From Microbacterium hominis (lineage in GTDB: Bacteria > Actinomycetota > Actinomycetes > Actinomycetales > Microbacteriaceae), in contig NZ_CP054038.1 in the NCBI RefSeq assembly GCF_013282805.1, positions 2,914,001 to 2,978,000 on the forward strand: a stretch of DNA of 64,000 nt. Direction: 5' to 3'. A program made the position numbers and the translations under genes. This document shows positions 18,988-28,676 of this stretch, piece after piece. Below the pieces are notes generated by a model, which made no database searches, was not told where the DNA came from, and was given only the letters and a program-made list of their open reading frames with translations. Numbering within the stretch: position 1 is the first letter of the stretch; every line of letters begins with the position of its first letter.

Positions 18988-21900
18988 ATGATGCGCGTAG
19001 CTACGCCCGCCCGCCCTGCCCGATTCACGGCGACCGCCCTCGCAGCGGCCCTCGTCGCCGCGCTGACCGTCGCCGCCGCCCCCGCCGCGCAGGCGCAGAA
19101 CGCCGCCGCCAACGCCACCACCTCCGCGGCAACCCGCACGATCTCCGGCACGGTCACGATCCCCGACGAGGCCCCCGCCGAGTGGGGCGAGAACATCTGG
19201 GTCAACGCGTCGAGTGACACCGGGGGCACCGGGGCGCAGGTCGACCCGGCGACCGGCGTCTACTCGATCGAGGGCCTCGAGCCCGGGGAGTACCGCGTCA
19301 GCTTTCGCGCAAACGGACACTTCGACGGCACGGAATGGGTCGAGACCAACCTGGTGAGCGAGTACTGGGACAACGCGGTCAGCCACTCCGAGGCGACGCC
19401 CGTCGATGTGACCGACTCCGACGCGACGAACATCGACGCAGCGCTCGAGATGGGCCGCACGATCTCCGGCACCGTGACCGTCGGGTCGGACGCAGATCCG
19501 GCTGAGCTCCAGGGTGCCGAAGCCTTCGTCTACACCGAGTCGGGCACCTTCGTGCCGATCCATGCATTTGTGGATGCCGGCACCGGCGCCTACGAAGTCG
19601 TCGGTCTCAGTCCGGGGCGGTACTACGTCGAGTTCTCCGTGCCTGGCACGTGGGATGTCGACGGAACACACCACCAGTCCCGGCTGATCGGCGAGTACTA
19701 CGACGACGCCCTCACCCGCGACGCCGCCACGCTCGTCGACCTCACCGCAGCGGACGCGACCGGCATCGACGCCACTCTCGAGCGCGGACGCTCCATCGAA
19801 GGCACGGTCACGCTCCCCGACGGAGTCGACTCCAGCGCCTACAGCGACATCTATGTGAACGCGTGGACCGACTCCGGCTCCGGAAGCTCGAGCACCGTCG
19901 ATCCCGCCACGGGTGCATACGAGATCCCCGGACTGGCCCCCGGCGACTACCGTGTCTCGTTCCAGTCGAACCATCCGAACCTCGTGAGCGAGTACTACGA
20001 CGACACGACCGACTGGAGTTCCGCAACCCTCGTCTCGGTCACCGACACCGATGTCACCGGCATCGACGCGGCGCTCGAAGCCGGCCGTTCGATCGAAGGC
20101 ACGGTCTCCCTCGGCGCGGGCGCAGACCCCGAGTGGATGCAGGGACTCAGCGTCTCGGCCTGGAATGACACCTCCAGCGCATACGCCCGCGTCGACCCCG
20201 ACACCGGCACGTACGTGCTCGGAGGCCTCGCCCCGGGCGAGTACCGGGTGCAGTTCTCCCCCACCGGGTACGACGACGGCAGCAACGACTACGTCACACC
20301 GAACCTCATCGCCGAGTACTTCGACGACACCCTCGACTACAGCGCCGCCACCCTGGTCGACGTCACCGCAGCGGCCGCCACCGGCATCGACGCGACCCTC
20401 GACGTCGGCCACACCATCCGCGGCACGATCACCCTGCCCGACGGCGTCGACGCGAGCGCGTTCTCCGACATCTACGTCAACGCATCCGCCGAGGTCGGCC
20501 CCACAGGCGGATCAGCAACGGTGGATGCCACAACCGGCGCCTACGAAATCTCCGGCCTCGCACCGGACAACTACCGCGTCTCGTTCCAGTCGAACGATCC
20601 GCGCGTCGCCGGTGAGTACTACGACAACGCCCGCGACTGGAACGCCGCGACACTCGTGGCCGTCACCGACAGCGACATCTCCGGCATCGACGCCGCGCTC
20701 GACCGCGCGTACACGATCTCCGGCACGATCACACTCCCCGCCGATGCGCCGGCAGAGTGGCGGCAATCCTTGTCTGCCTCGGCCGTGACACAGGACGGCA
20801 ACTGGGTCAACGGCACCTCGTCGACCATCGACCCCGATTCCGGCGCCTACACGATCAGCGGCGTGCCTGCCGGCAACGCCTACGTTCAGTTCTCCGGCGG
20901 CGGCTACTGGCAGGACGACCAGTACGTTCAGACCGGTCTTGCGCACGAGTACTACGACGACACGCAGACGCTGGCTGATGCCACTCCGATCAACTTGACC
21001 GCCAACGTCTCGGGTATCGACGCCGCACTCGGCTACGCCGCGTCGGTGACAGGGACCGTGGATGCTTCTTCTCTGCTCTCCCGCACCGGCGAAGGCTTCG
21101 GCATGTACCTCACCGACATCGACGGCAAGGTCATGAATTTCTATGGCGACCAGATGTGGCCCGATGGTCAGACACCGGTGGTATTCAGCGGGCTGCACCC
21201 GGGCACCTACCGCATCGCCTTCCTGACGCACACGTGGGATGCCGACTGGAATCGCATCCCCGCCTCCGCCCAGTACCTCCGCTTCGCCGACGGCTCCACG
21301 AGCTTCACGGTCGGCGCGGGCGACACCTTCGACGCGTCGAGCACCGCCCGCACCCCCGATGCAAGCCTCGCCGGGTCGATCACCGCCGAAGGATTCGTGA
21401 ATGCCGCACCCGGCGGCATCCTGGGCAGCGCACTGGTCTACGAGCAGCTCGATGGGGAGTGGGTGCGCCTTCCCGAGGCGCGCTTCGACGCGGCCGGCAC
21501 CGGCGCGACGCCCTACGAACTCGACCTCGCGGCCGGCACGTACACGGTCGGCTTCGAAGACGACTTCGTCGACGAGCAGACCGTCGGAGACGTGGCAGAG
21601 CAGTGGTGGGCGGGCAAGTCCACCCTGGCCGCCGCCGACTCGGTGACCCTCGCCGCCGGCACCGCCCGCACCGGCGTGAACGGCACCGTCTCCCCCGCCG
21701 GCGCCACCCCGACCCCCACACCGACCCCAACCCCGACCCCAACCCCGACACCCACCCCAACCCCCACCCCCACGCCAACCCCCACCCCGACAACAACGCC
21801 AACCCCAACCCCCACACCCACCCCAACCCCCACCCAGGTCACCCGCGCCTCCGGCGCCGATCGGTTCGCGACCTCGGCGGCGGTGTCGCAGAAGGCGTTC

Positions 21901-22743
21901 GCTCCGGGAGTGAAGGTGGCCTACCTGGCGTACGGGCTGGACTTTCCCGACGCGCTCTCCGGCGCCGCGGCCGCGGCCAGCGCCGGCGCGCCGATCCTGC
22001 TCACCGAGCGCGACCGCATCCCGGCCGCGGTGGCGACAGAGCTCGACCGCCTCGACCCCGGCCGCATCGTGATCCTCGGTGGCACGGGCGTGGTCAGCAA
22101 CACCGTGCTCGCGCAGGCGCGGCAGTACACCGCAGGCAGCGTCACCCGCACCTACGGCGCGAATCGCTTCGAGACCTCGGCCGCGATCTCGGCGGAGACC
22201 TTCGCGAAGGGCGTCGACGTGGCCTATGTCGCCAACGGCATGAACTTCCCCGACGCTCTCGCCGGGGCGGCGGCCGCGGGTCACCTCGACGGCCCGGTGC
22301 TGCTCACGCAGGCAGGTTCACTGCCCAAGGTGGTCGCCGATGAACTCCGCCGCCTGGCGCCCAAGCGCATCGTCGTGCTCGGCGGGCCGACCATCGTCAG
22401 CAGCGCCGTCATGCACGAGGTCGACCGCTACACGCAGGGGGCGGTGACCCGGGATGCCGGCCCCAGCCGCTTCGAGACCGCCACGGTCATCTCGAAGAAC
22501 GCCTTCACACCCGGCGCACCGGTGGTCTACATCGCCAACGGCATGACGTTCCCCGACGCGCTGGCGGGCGCGGCGGCTGCGGGATCGCTCGGCGGACCGG
22601 TGCTGCTCACCCAGAAGGGCTCGCTGCCCGCCGCGGCCATCACCGAACTCCAGCGCCTCAAGCCGGCGAAGGTCGTCGTTCTGGGCGGCACCGGCGTCGT
22701 CTCCACCGCGGTCGCCAACCAGGTGCGCGCCGCGCTGCCGTAG
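18988..22743 (+). CDS. Large secreted protein with carboxypeptidase-regulatory-like repeats and three cell-wall-binding repeats (CWB2)
   Basis: 1251 residues. A signal peptide (hydrophobic stretch ATALAAALVAALTVAAAPAA) is cleaved near AQAQ. About eight Ig-like/prealbumin-like repeats start near residues 50, 156, 267, 366, 474, 574, 684 and 793, each with ISGTVT, a GAYEISGLAPGDYRVSF-like core and EYYDD. A Thr-Pro linker runs at about 905-950. Three CWB2 repeats (SGADRFATSAAVS, FPDALSGAAAA, IVILGGTGVVS and equivalents) fill 951-1251 and should bind wall polymer non-covalently. I chose the ATG pair at 18988 for the signal peptide; the frame is open far upstream but antisense to the HNH gene. Probably an adhesin or wall-layer protein; ligand unknown. 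Confidence 0.92.
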   Translation: MMRVATPARPARFTATALAAALVAALTVAAAPAAQAQNAAANATTSAATRTISGTVTIPDEAPAEWGENIWVNASSDTGGTGAQVDPATGVYSIEGLEPGEYRVSFRANGHFDGTEWVETNLVSEYWDNAVSHSEATPVDVTDSDATNIDAALEMGRTISGTVTVGSDADPAELQGAEAFVYTESGTFVPIHAFVDAGTGAYEVVGLSPGRYYVEFSVPGTWDVDGTHHQSRLIGEYYDDALTRDAATLVDLTAADATGIDATLERGRSIEGTVTLPDGVDSSAYSDIYVNAWTDSGSGSSSTVDPATGAYEIPGLAPGDYRVSFQSNHPNLVSEYYDDTTDWSSATLVSVTDTDVTGIDAALEAGRSIEGTVSLGAGADPEWMQGLSVSAWNDTSSAYARVDPDTGTYVLGGLAPGEYRVQFSPTGYDDGSNDYVTPNLIAEYFDDTLDYSAATLVDVTAAAATGIDATLDVGHTIRGTITLPDGVDASAFSDIYVNASAEVGPTGGSATVDATTGAYEISGLAPDNYRVSFQSNDPRVAGEYYDNARDWNAATLVAVTDSDISGIDAALDRAYTISGTITLPADAPAEWRQSLSASAVTQDGNWVNGTSSTIDPDSGAYTISGVPAGNAYVQFSGGGYWQDDQYVQTGLAHEYYDDTQTLADATPINLTANVSGIDAALGYAASVTGTVDASSLLSRTGEGFGMYLTDIDGKVMNFYGDQMWPDGQTPVVFSGLHPGTYRIAFLTHTWDADWNRIPASAQYLRFADGSTSFTVGAGDTFDASSTARTPDASLAGSITAEGFVNAAPGGILGSALVYEQLDGEWVRLPEARFDAAGTGATPYELDLAAGTYTVGFEDDFVDEQTVGDVAEQWWAGKSTLAAADSVTLAAGTARTGVNGTVSPAGATPTPTPTPTPTPTPTPTPTPTPTPTPTPTTTPTPTPTPTPTPTQVTRASGADRFATSAAVSQKAFAPGVKVAYLAYGLDFPDALSGAAAAASAGAPILLTERDRIPAAVATELDRLDPGRIVILGGTGVVSNTVLAQARQYTAGSVTRTYGANRFETSAAISAETFAKGVDVAYVANGMNFPDALAGAAAAGHLDGPVLLTQAGSLPKVVADELRRLAPKRIVVLGGPTIVSSAVMHEVDRYTQGAVTRDAGPSRFETATVISKNAFTPGAPVVYIANGMTFPDALAGAAAAGSLGGPVLLTQKGSLPAAAITELQRLKPAKVVVLGGTGVVSTAVANQVRAALP
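21707..21837 (+). repeat. Thr-Pro codon repeat tract inside the surface protein
   Basis: About 130 bases of ACN-CCN hexamer repeats encode the (TP)n spacer between the domain array and the wall-binding module. Slippage here would change spacer length without breaking frame when whole hexamers are gained or lost. Confidence 0.9.
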
Positions 22744-22938
22744 GTCCGAAGAGTGGATGCCGCACCGCAGCGCCTCAGAGCGACAGGCCCTTCGGCACTC
22801 CGAAACCTCAAGATTCACCAAAGACGAAAAGCGCTCTCCCGTCTGCAGCGAAAGATGAGAACCCTCTCATATAGACTCGCGAAGCATTCGCACGCATGGG
22901 CATTCCCCTCATCCCCCGAGCCCACTCCCCCGGATTAC

Positions 22939-24609
22939 ATGACGACAGACGCAACGCTCCCGCAACACTCTGCTGATAGTGTGCAGCCCAATCCGGAGCC
23001 CACGACAAGGACCCCAGAAGTGACGTCGAACGCACTGCTCGACGCGCCGACGACGCCGCTGACCGACACTCCCCCGCATGCCCCGCGCTCCGCCGCGGCT
23101 CATCAGAATGCCGCGAAGACGGCGCACGCGGCATCCACTGCTCCTACGCTGCGCATCGCCCCGAGGGCCACGATCGACTGGCGCCGCGCCTTCTCCACGC
23201 GCCTCGTGATCACCGACGCGCTCGTCGTGATCTGGACCGTCTTCGGCACGCAGATGCTGTGGTTCGGCTGGGGCAACGCGCAGATCACGATGCGCAACAA
23301 CCCGGTGTTCACCCCCACGTCGTACTGGCTCTTCTCCACGCTGCTCGTCGTCGCGTGGCTCACCGCGCTCGCGCTGATCGATTCGCGCAGCCACCGGGTG
23401 ATCGGCCAGGGCATGGCGGAGTACATCCGCGTGACGCATTCCAGCGTGGTCATGTTCGGCGTGGTGGCGATCATCGCGTTCCTCGCCAAGATCGACATCG
23501 CGCGCAGCTACCTGCTCATCGCCCTCCCGCTCGGCATCACGATGCTCCTGCTCAGCCGCTGGATCTGGCGCAACTGGCTCGTCGCGAAGCGCTCGGTGGG
23601 CGAGTACAGCGCGCGAGTGCTGCTCGTGGGCAGCGAGGCCTCCGTCACCCACATCGCGACCGAGCTGCTGCGCTCCCCGAGCGCCGGTTATCACGTGGTG
23701 GGCGCGTGCATCCCCACCGGAATGGTGGCCGACACGATCGCCGGCACCGGCATCCCGATCATGGGGAATGTGGATGCCGTCGACCGCGCGATCGCCGTCA
23801 CCGGCGCCGACACCGTGGCCGTGACGAGCACCGACGAGCTGCCGGCCGACAAGGTGAAGCAGATCTCGTGGGGGCTCGAGGCGGGTCGTCAGCACCTGGT
23901 GCTGGCGCCGAGCATCACCGATATCGCGGGTCCGCGCATCCACACGCGTCCGGTGTCAGGGCTCCCCCTCATCCACGTCGAGACGCCCACGTTCAGCCGC
24001 GGTCAGCGCTTCGCCAAGCGCACCACCGACCTCGTCGTGTCGACGCTTGGGCTCATCGTGATCAGCCCTGTGCTGATCGTGCTGGCGCTGCTGGTGAAGT
24101 TCTCGAGCCCGGGTCCGGTGATCTTCCGCCAGACCCGCGTGGGTCGTCGGGGCGAGGAGTTCACGATGCTCAAGTTCCGCTCGATGGTGGTGGATGCCGA
24201 AGCCCGCCTCTCCTCGCTCGAGACGCAGGTTCGGGATGCCGGCAACGAGGTGCTCTTCAAGATGAAGCGCGACCCCCGCATCACCCCCATCGGCCGCGTG
24301 CTGCGCAAGTACTCGCTCGACGAGCTGCCGCAGCTGTTCAACGTGATGGGCGGCTCGATGTCGCTCGTCGGTCCGCGCCCGTCGCTGCCCAGCGAGGTGG
24401 CGAAGTACGCGGATCACGTGCACCGGCGCTTCCTCGTGAAGCCCGGCATCACGGGCCTCTGGCAGGTGAGCGGTCGCTCCGCCCTCTCGTGGGAAGAGTC
24501 GGTGCGCCTTGATCTGTCGTACGTAGAGAACTGGTCACTGATCGGGGATGTGGGGATCCTCGCGAAGACTGCTAAGGCGGCGTTGGCGCCCGGCGAGACA
24601 GCCCACTGA
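22939..24609 (+). CDS. Initiating sugar transferase (polyprenyl glycosylphosphotransferase), copy 2
   Basis: 556 residues, same architecture as the gene at 14861: variable N-terminus, membrane bundle, Rossmann-like domain and catalytic domain with GPVIFRQTRVG, FTMLKFRSM, SLDELPQLFNVM, SMSLVGPRP and KPGITGLWQVSGRS. The two copies end identically (PGETAH). I took the ATG giving MTTDATLP, which has a counterpart in copy 1; the frame is open 62 codons further upstream with no support. It heads the run of glycosyltransferase genes starting 43 bases downstream, so it may be the one serving this cassette. Having two initiators suggests two starting sugars or a duplication. Confidence 0.95.
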   Translation: MTTDATLPQHSADSVQPNPEPTTRTPEVTSNALLDAPTTPLTDTPPHAPRSAAAHQNAAKTAHAASTAPTLRIAPRATIDWRRAFSTRLVITDALVVIWTVFGTQMLWFGWGNAQITMRNNPVFTPTSYWLFSTLLVVAWLTALALIDSRSHRVIGQGMAEYIRVTHSSVVMFGVVAIIAFLAKIDIARSYLLIALPLGITMLLLSRWIWRNWLVAKRSVGEYSARVLLVGSEASVTHIATELLRSPSAGYHVVGACIPTGMVADTIAGTGIPIMGNVDAVDRAIAVTGADTVAVTSTDELPADKVKQISWGLEAGRQHLVLAPSITDIAGPRIHTRPVSGLPLIHVETPTFSRGQRFAKRTTDLVVSTLGLIVISPVLIVLALLVKFSSPGPVIFRQTRVGRRGEEFTMLKFRSMVVDAEARLSSLETQVRDAGNEVLFKMKRDPRITPIGRVLRKYSLDELPQLFNVMGGSMSLVGPRPSLPSEVAKYADHVHRRFLVKPGITGLWQVSGRSALSWEESVRLDLSYVENWSLIGDVGILAKTAKAALAPGETAH

Positions 24610-24652
24610 CTGATCCATCCGCGAGCACTACTCCAATCGAAAGGAATCCATT

Positions 24653-25789
24653 TTGCCTTCTGTCGCGATCATCGGCACGCGTGGATACCCGAGCTATTAC
24701 GGCGGTTTCGAGACCGCTGTGCGCAAGCTGGCACCGTACCTGGCCGACGAAGGCTGGGACGTGACCGTCTACGGTCGCCCTGGCGCAACGCGCCCTGGAG
24801 ACCCGAACCGTGACGAGCGCGTGCGCACCGTGGAGACGTGGGGCCTCGAGACGAAGTCGCTGAGCACGTTGAGCTTCGGGCTGAGCGCCGCGCTGCATGC
24901 CGCACGCGAGAAGCCCGATGTTGCGCTCGTGATGAACTGCGCGAACGGCTACTGGCTGCCGATCCTCAAGCGCGCCGGCATTCCGACGCTGGTGAACGTC
25001 GACGGCATCGAGTGGGACCGCGCCAAGTGGGGCCGCGTCGCCAAGTGGGTATTCAAGACCGGTGCCAAGTGGACCGCGAAGTACGGCGACCGCCTCGTGT
25101 TCGACGCGCACGAGATCGCCCGTCGCTGGAACGACGAGTTCGACCGCGATGGCGACTACATCCCGTACGGCGGCGAGTTCGTGGATGAGGAGCTGCCCAT
25201 AGAGCCCGGGCTTGAGCACCGCGGCTACGCCCTCATGGTCGCCCGTTTCGTGCCAGAGAACACCGTGCCCGAGTTCTTCGGCGCGGCACCCGCTATTGCC
25301 GAGCACACCGACGTTGTGATCGTCGGCTCGTCGGGTTATGGCGGCGAACTGGACGACCGTGCGCGCGAACTCGCCGCGACGAATCCACGTATCCACTGGT
25401 TCGGCCACGTCAGCGACGATCGACGGCTGTTCAGTCTTTGGCAACACGCGGGCGCCTACTTCCACGGACACAGCGTCGGGGGCACGAACCCAGCGCTCGT
25501 GCAGGCGATGGCCCTCGGCGCGCCAACTATCGCGCGCGACACGCGATACAACCGGGAGGTGCTACCTGAGGGAAGCTGGCTCTGTGAACCAACCGCCGAT
25601 GCAATCAGCGAAGCCGTGGTCGCAATGCTCAACGACCGCGACAATCAGGATGCGTCCGCGGAGGCCAACCAAGCGCGCGCAGCCGACCTGTTCACCTGGC
25701 AACAGATCTGTAACCGGTACTCTTCCAGCCTGAGGGCTCGACTCTCGTGGCCGAGTGGCTTGCCATCCTTGGCGCGCGAGGGCGGATGA
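24653..25789 (+). CDS. Glycosyltransferase, GT4 with DUF1972 N-terminal domain (rhamnosyltransferase-like)
   Basis: 378 residues. The opening SVAIIGTRGYPSYYGGFET is the signature of the DUF1972 family, which includes capsule rhamnosyltransferases of the Cps2T/WchF type that add rhamnose to the first lipid-linked sugar. NVDGIEWDRAKWG and a C-terminal HSVGGTNPALVQAMALG complete the fold. The TTG start is supported by AAAGGA at suitable spacing. dTDP-rhamnose is made by the rml genes at 37.5 kb, consistent with this activity, though the substrate is inferred. It follows an initiating transferase directly. Confidence 0.88.
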   Translation: MPSVAIIGTRGYPSYYGGFETAVRKLAPYLADEGWDVTVYGRPGATRPGDPNRDERVRTVETWGLETKSLSTLSFGLSAALHAAREKPDVALVMNCANGYWLPILKRAGIPTLVNVDGIEWDRAKWGRVAKWVFKTGAKWTAKYGDRLVFDAHEIARRWNDEFDRDGDYIPYGGEFVDEELPIEPGLEHRGYALMVARFVPENTVPEFFGAAPAIAEHTDVVIVGSSGYGGELDDRARELAATNPRIHWFGHVSDDRRLFSLWQHAGAYFHGHSVGGTNPALVQAMALGAPTIARDTRYNREVLPEGSWLCEPTADAISEAVVAMLNDRDNQDASAEANQARAADLFTWQQICNRYSSSLRARLSWPSGLPSLAREGG

Positions 25790-25849
25790 GTTGAGACGGA
25801 ACGCGCGAATTTCACTCCACACCGAAGCACGACGCCCCCGAGAGGCCAA

Positions 25850-26875
25850 GTGAAAGTCCTATTCGACGCCTACTGGTGGGCCGACGGCCCACCCTCCGGG
25901 CGAAATGTCGTCCGCTCCATCGTCAAGTCCTGGAGTCACGAGTTTCGAGCCGATGATCTGACGATCGCGGTACCGGCCAAGTATGCCGAACAGACACGCG
26001 AGGAACTCGCTCTCGAAGACGTCTCTAATGTCGATGTTCTCGGCACGAGAGTCCCTCTGCACGCGGGCCTTTCGTTGGTTCCACGCCCTGGGTTTGATGC
26101 GCTCGTTGCCCAGAACTTCGCCTCGCAACTCCCTGGTCGCAAGACGCTCAATGCCGTCTTCGTGCATGACTTCATCTTTCTCGACCACCCCGAGTGGTTC
26201 ACGAGACGAGAGCGAGCATACCTCGCGCCGATGCGCGCCATGGCAACGAGGGCAGACCTAGTCTTTACGTCGTCGCTAGCCGAGAAGGCGCGCATCGAAC
26301 GCTACGTCGGGGCCACCCGAACTGTAGCTGTCGGCCTAGCGTCGCCCCTGCTCGTAGACCCTCCAAGTCCCGAGTCCCCTCAGGAGTCTTTCGACGATCC
26401 GTTCATTCTCGCGGTCGGACGACTTAACGTACGCAAGAATCTGGATCGTCTGATCGGGGCACTCGATTCATTCGGCGTTCTCAATTCCCACCGCCTGGTA
26501 GTCGTCGGCGAACGCGATGGCGCCGCCTCCACCACGGAGTGGAGGAGCAAGAACGTATCCTGGCTAGGGTATGTAAGTGATGGCGAGCTGGTGCGCCTAT
26601 ACAAGAATGCCTCCCTATTCGTCTTCCCCTCGCTCGACGAAGGGTTTGGTCTTCCCTTGGTTGAGGCGATGAATGCAGGCTGCGTCATCGCTGCGAGCGA
26701 CATACCCGCTTTTCGCGAACTCACAGACGAGGCAACTTTTTTTGACCCGAATGACGAAGAGAGCATTGCGCGCGGGGTGCAAGCGGCACTTGCTTCCAGC
26801 CGCCACGCAAGCCCACAGCGCTGGGGTTGGAAGGACACGGTCGCTGTGATGCGGAAAGAAATCGAGAGCGCATGA
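25850..26875 (+). CDS. GT4-type glycosyltransferase
   Basis: 341 residues of GT-B fold. The donor-binding half holds [39 protein letters not shown] (E-x7-E motif) and DIPAFRELT, typical of GT4. Acceptor and donor are unknown. Start is GTG with GAGAGG upstream. From here to about 33 kb the coding sequence uses more A/T at third positions than the flanking genes. Its stop overlaps the next start (ATGA). Confidence 0.88.
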   Translation: MKVLFDAYWWADGPPSGRNVVRSIVKSWSHEFRADDLTIAVPAKYAEQTREELALEDVSNVDVLGTRVPLHAGLSLVPRPGFDALVAQNFASQLPGRKTLNAVFVHDFIFLDHPEWFTRRERAYLAPMRAMATRADLVFTSSLAEKARIERYVGATRTVAVGLASPLLVDPPSPESPQESFDDPFILAVGRLNVRKNLDRLIGALDSFGVLNSHRLVVVGERDGAASTTEWRSKNVSWLGYVSDGELVRLYKNASLFVFPSLDEGFGLPLVEAMNAGCVIAASDIPAFRELTDEATFFDPNDEESIARGVQAALASSRHASPQRWGWKDTVAVMRKEIESA

Positions 26876-27570
26876 TCCGTCGACTTCGCAGTGAACTGGA
26901 CCGACGATATCGAACAAATCGTGGGCTCGCGGATGGTTTCGATCCCGCCTTGAGCGATTCCGAAGTGTTGGCTTTCGTGATGGGGAAGGTTTCGCAGAGG
27001 GCAACAGCTATTCTGCTCGGCTACCGCGGATCCTTCATCGCTCGCGGCCTCCGGGTGTCCGGTCGGCGACATCTCACGGTCGGGCAGTCTTGCAGCATCG
27101 CGCGGAATGTGACCATCCAAGCGACGTCCCGCTGGGGCGTGCAGTTGGGCGATTCGGTCACGATCGATGAGAACGCCGTTCTGCGTGCGACGGGAGTCGT
27201 CCGAGCTCTTGGCGAGGGGATCTCTGTGGGGCCGAGAACAGCCATCGGCGCCCGCAATCTGATCCTCGGGCAGGGAGGCGTGCGCATTGGCATGGATTGC
27301 CTTTTGGGGCCGAACGTCACGGTCCTCTCGGAGAACCACGTTTTTGAGGACCCGGCGCGCCCCATCAGAGAGCAGGGCGAAGCACGCCTAGCCACCACGA
27401 TCGAAGACGACGTTTGGATCGGAGCCAACGCAGTAATCCTCGGAGGCGCCACGATAGGACGGGGAGCCATCGTCGCGGCCGGCGCCGTCGTACGCGGCGA
27501 GGTGGCGCCCTCGACAATTGTCGGCGGCGTCCCAGCGAAGCAGATCGGTGTGAGAGGACTGCCCCGGTGA
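26872..27570 (+). CDS. Left-handed beta-helix acyltransferase (probable O-acetyltransferase)
   Basis: 232 residues with hexapeptide repeats from about residue 60 on ([59 protein letters not shown]). The end matches WcaF/MaaA-like acetyltransferases acting on sugars. It probably acetylates a glycan residue in the cytoplasm using acetyl-CoA. The catalytic histidine is likely in SENHVFED. Overlaps the genes on both sides by four bases. Confidence 0.85.
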   Translation: MIRRLRSELDRRYRTNRGLADGFDPALSDSEVLAFVMGKVSQRATAILLGYRGSFIARGLRVSGRRHLTVGQSCSIARNVTIQATSRWGVQLGDSVTIDENAVLRATGVVRALGEGISVGPRTAIGARNLILGQGGVRIGMDCLLGPNVTVLSENHVFEDPARPIREQGEARLATTIEDDVWIGANAVILGGATIGRGAIVAAGAVVRGEVAPSTIVGGVPAKQIGVRGLPR

Positions 27571-28676
27571 AGCTAGTCGTGCTTACCGACTCTCCCGAGG
27601 TCTGGGGAGCGGAGAAGTCCCTCCTGACGCTTCTCCCCTACCTCAGCGGGTCATTCGACACCAAGGTAGTTGTCTCTACTGGTTCACCTCTCCGTCTCCA
27701 TGTCGAGTCGCTCGGAATACAGTGTGACGAGCATGTATTCAACGTGACTGCGCCTCGAGACGGGCAACGACGCCGCTGGACCGGGGTGCGCGCCCTTGCA
27801 GGCTCGTCGCGGCTACGCGCGCAGATCCAAGACGCGGACGTGGTCTTGATCTTCAGCGCGTGGTTACTTCCCGAAGCACTTCTCGCTACGAAGGCCGCCC
27901 GCGTACCGGTCGTCCTCGACTTGCATGAAACTTTCTCGGCGGGATTCCGCCGGCGAGTGCTCGGGTCGTTCTTCTGGCTTTGTGACAAGGTCATATCACC
28001 ATCTCACAGCACATTCGAGATGAACGGCCTTCGCGTGCCAAGAGGCGCAGCGATCATTCCCCGCCCGGTTCAAGTTCCGCCGGGAACCGGGCGCGACGTG
28101 CACCGGTCGAACACCATTGGGGTTTTTGGCCAAATCGTCCCACACAAGAATGTGCTCGAGTTGGTGCAGTCGGTTGCATGGCAGCAATCACCGCACCAAC
28201 TTGCAATTGTTGGTGGAGAACCCGACGCCTCCCGTCGATCCGCCTACGAAAATGCGGTGCGCGATGCTGCCGCCGCAGGAGGGTCCTCCGTTAGGGTGAT
28301 AGATCGCGTAGCGGATGTGTTCCCTCTCATGGCCGAATGCACGGCGCTGATCAACTGTTCACGACACGAGGCGTTCGGGCGAACGATCGCCGAGGCCGCG
28401 ATGATGGGAACTGTTCCGATCGCGGTTGGCCGCACAGGGGCTGCGGAGGTGACCAGGACGATCGCATTCGGGCGAAGTGTTGCCGAGTTCGATGAGCTTC
28501 AGGATCTCATCACGACCGGCGAACTCATGACAATCACAGCCGAAGAGCGATCGGCCGGGCAGCAACGCGCTGTCGCCACATTCGACGCGGCGACGGTGGC
28601 AGTCTCGTACCGGGACGCCCTGCAGCAGGTCACGAAGAAGCGACGACCCAAAGCCTCTAAGAAGCCGACCGCATGA
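27567..28676 (+). CDS. GT4-type glycosyltransferase
   Basis: 369 residues. The GTG start overlaps the previous stop as GTGA and begins [19 protein letters not shown]. The C-terminal half has [38 protein letters not shown] and VGRTGAAEV, where [11 protein letters not shown] is the E-x7-E donor motif. The last residues are Lys/Arg-rich ([11 protein letters not shown]). Part of the chained cassette; substrate unknown. Confidence 0.85.
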   Translation: MKLVVLTDSPEVWGAEKSLLTLLPYLSGSFDTKVVVSTGSPLRLHVESLGIQCDEHVFNVTAPRDGQRRRWTGVRALAGSSRLRAQIQDADVVLIFSAWLLPEALLATKAARVPVVLDLHETFSAGFRRRVLGSFFWLCDKVISPSHSTFEMNGLRVPRGAAIIPRPVQVPPGTGRDVHRSNTIGVFGQIVPHKNVLELVQSVAWQQSPHQLAIVGGEPDASRRSAYENAVRDAAAAGGSSVRVIDRVADVFPLMAECTALINCSRHEAFGRTIAEAAMMGTVPIAVGRTGAAEVTRTIAFGRSVAEFDELQDLITTGELMTITAEERSAGQQRAVATFDAATVAVSYRDALQQVTKKRRPKASKKPTA

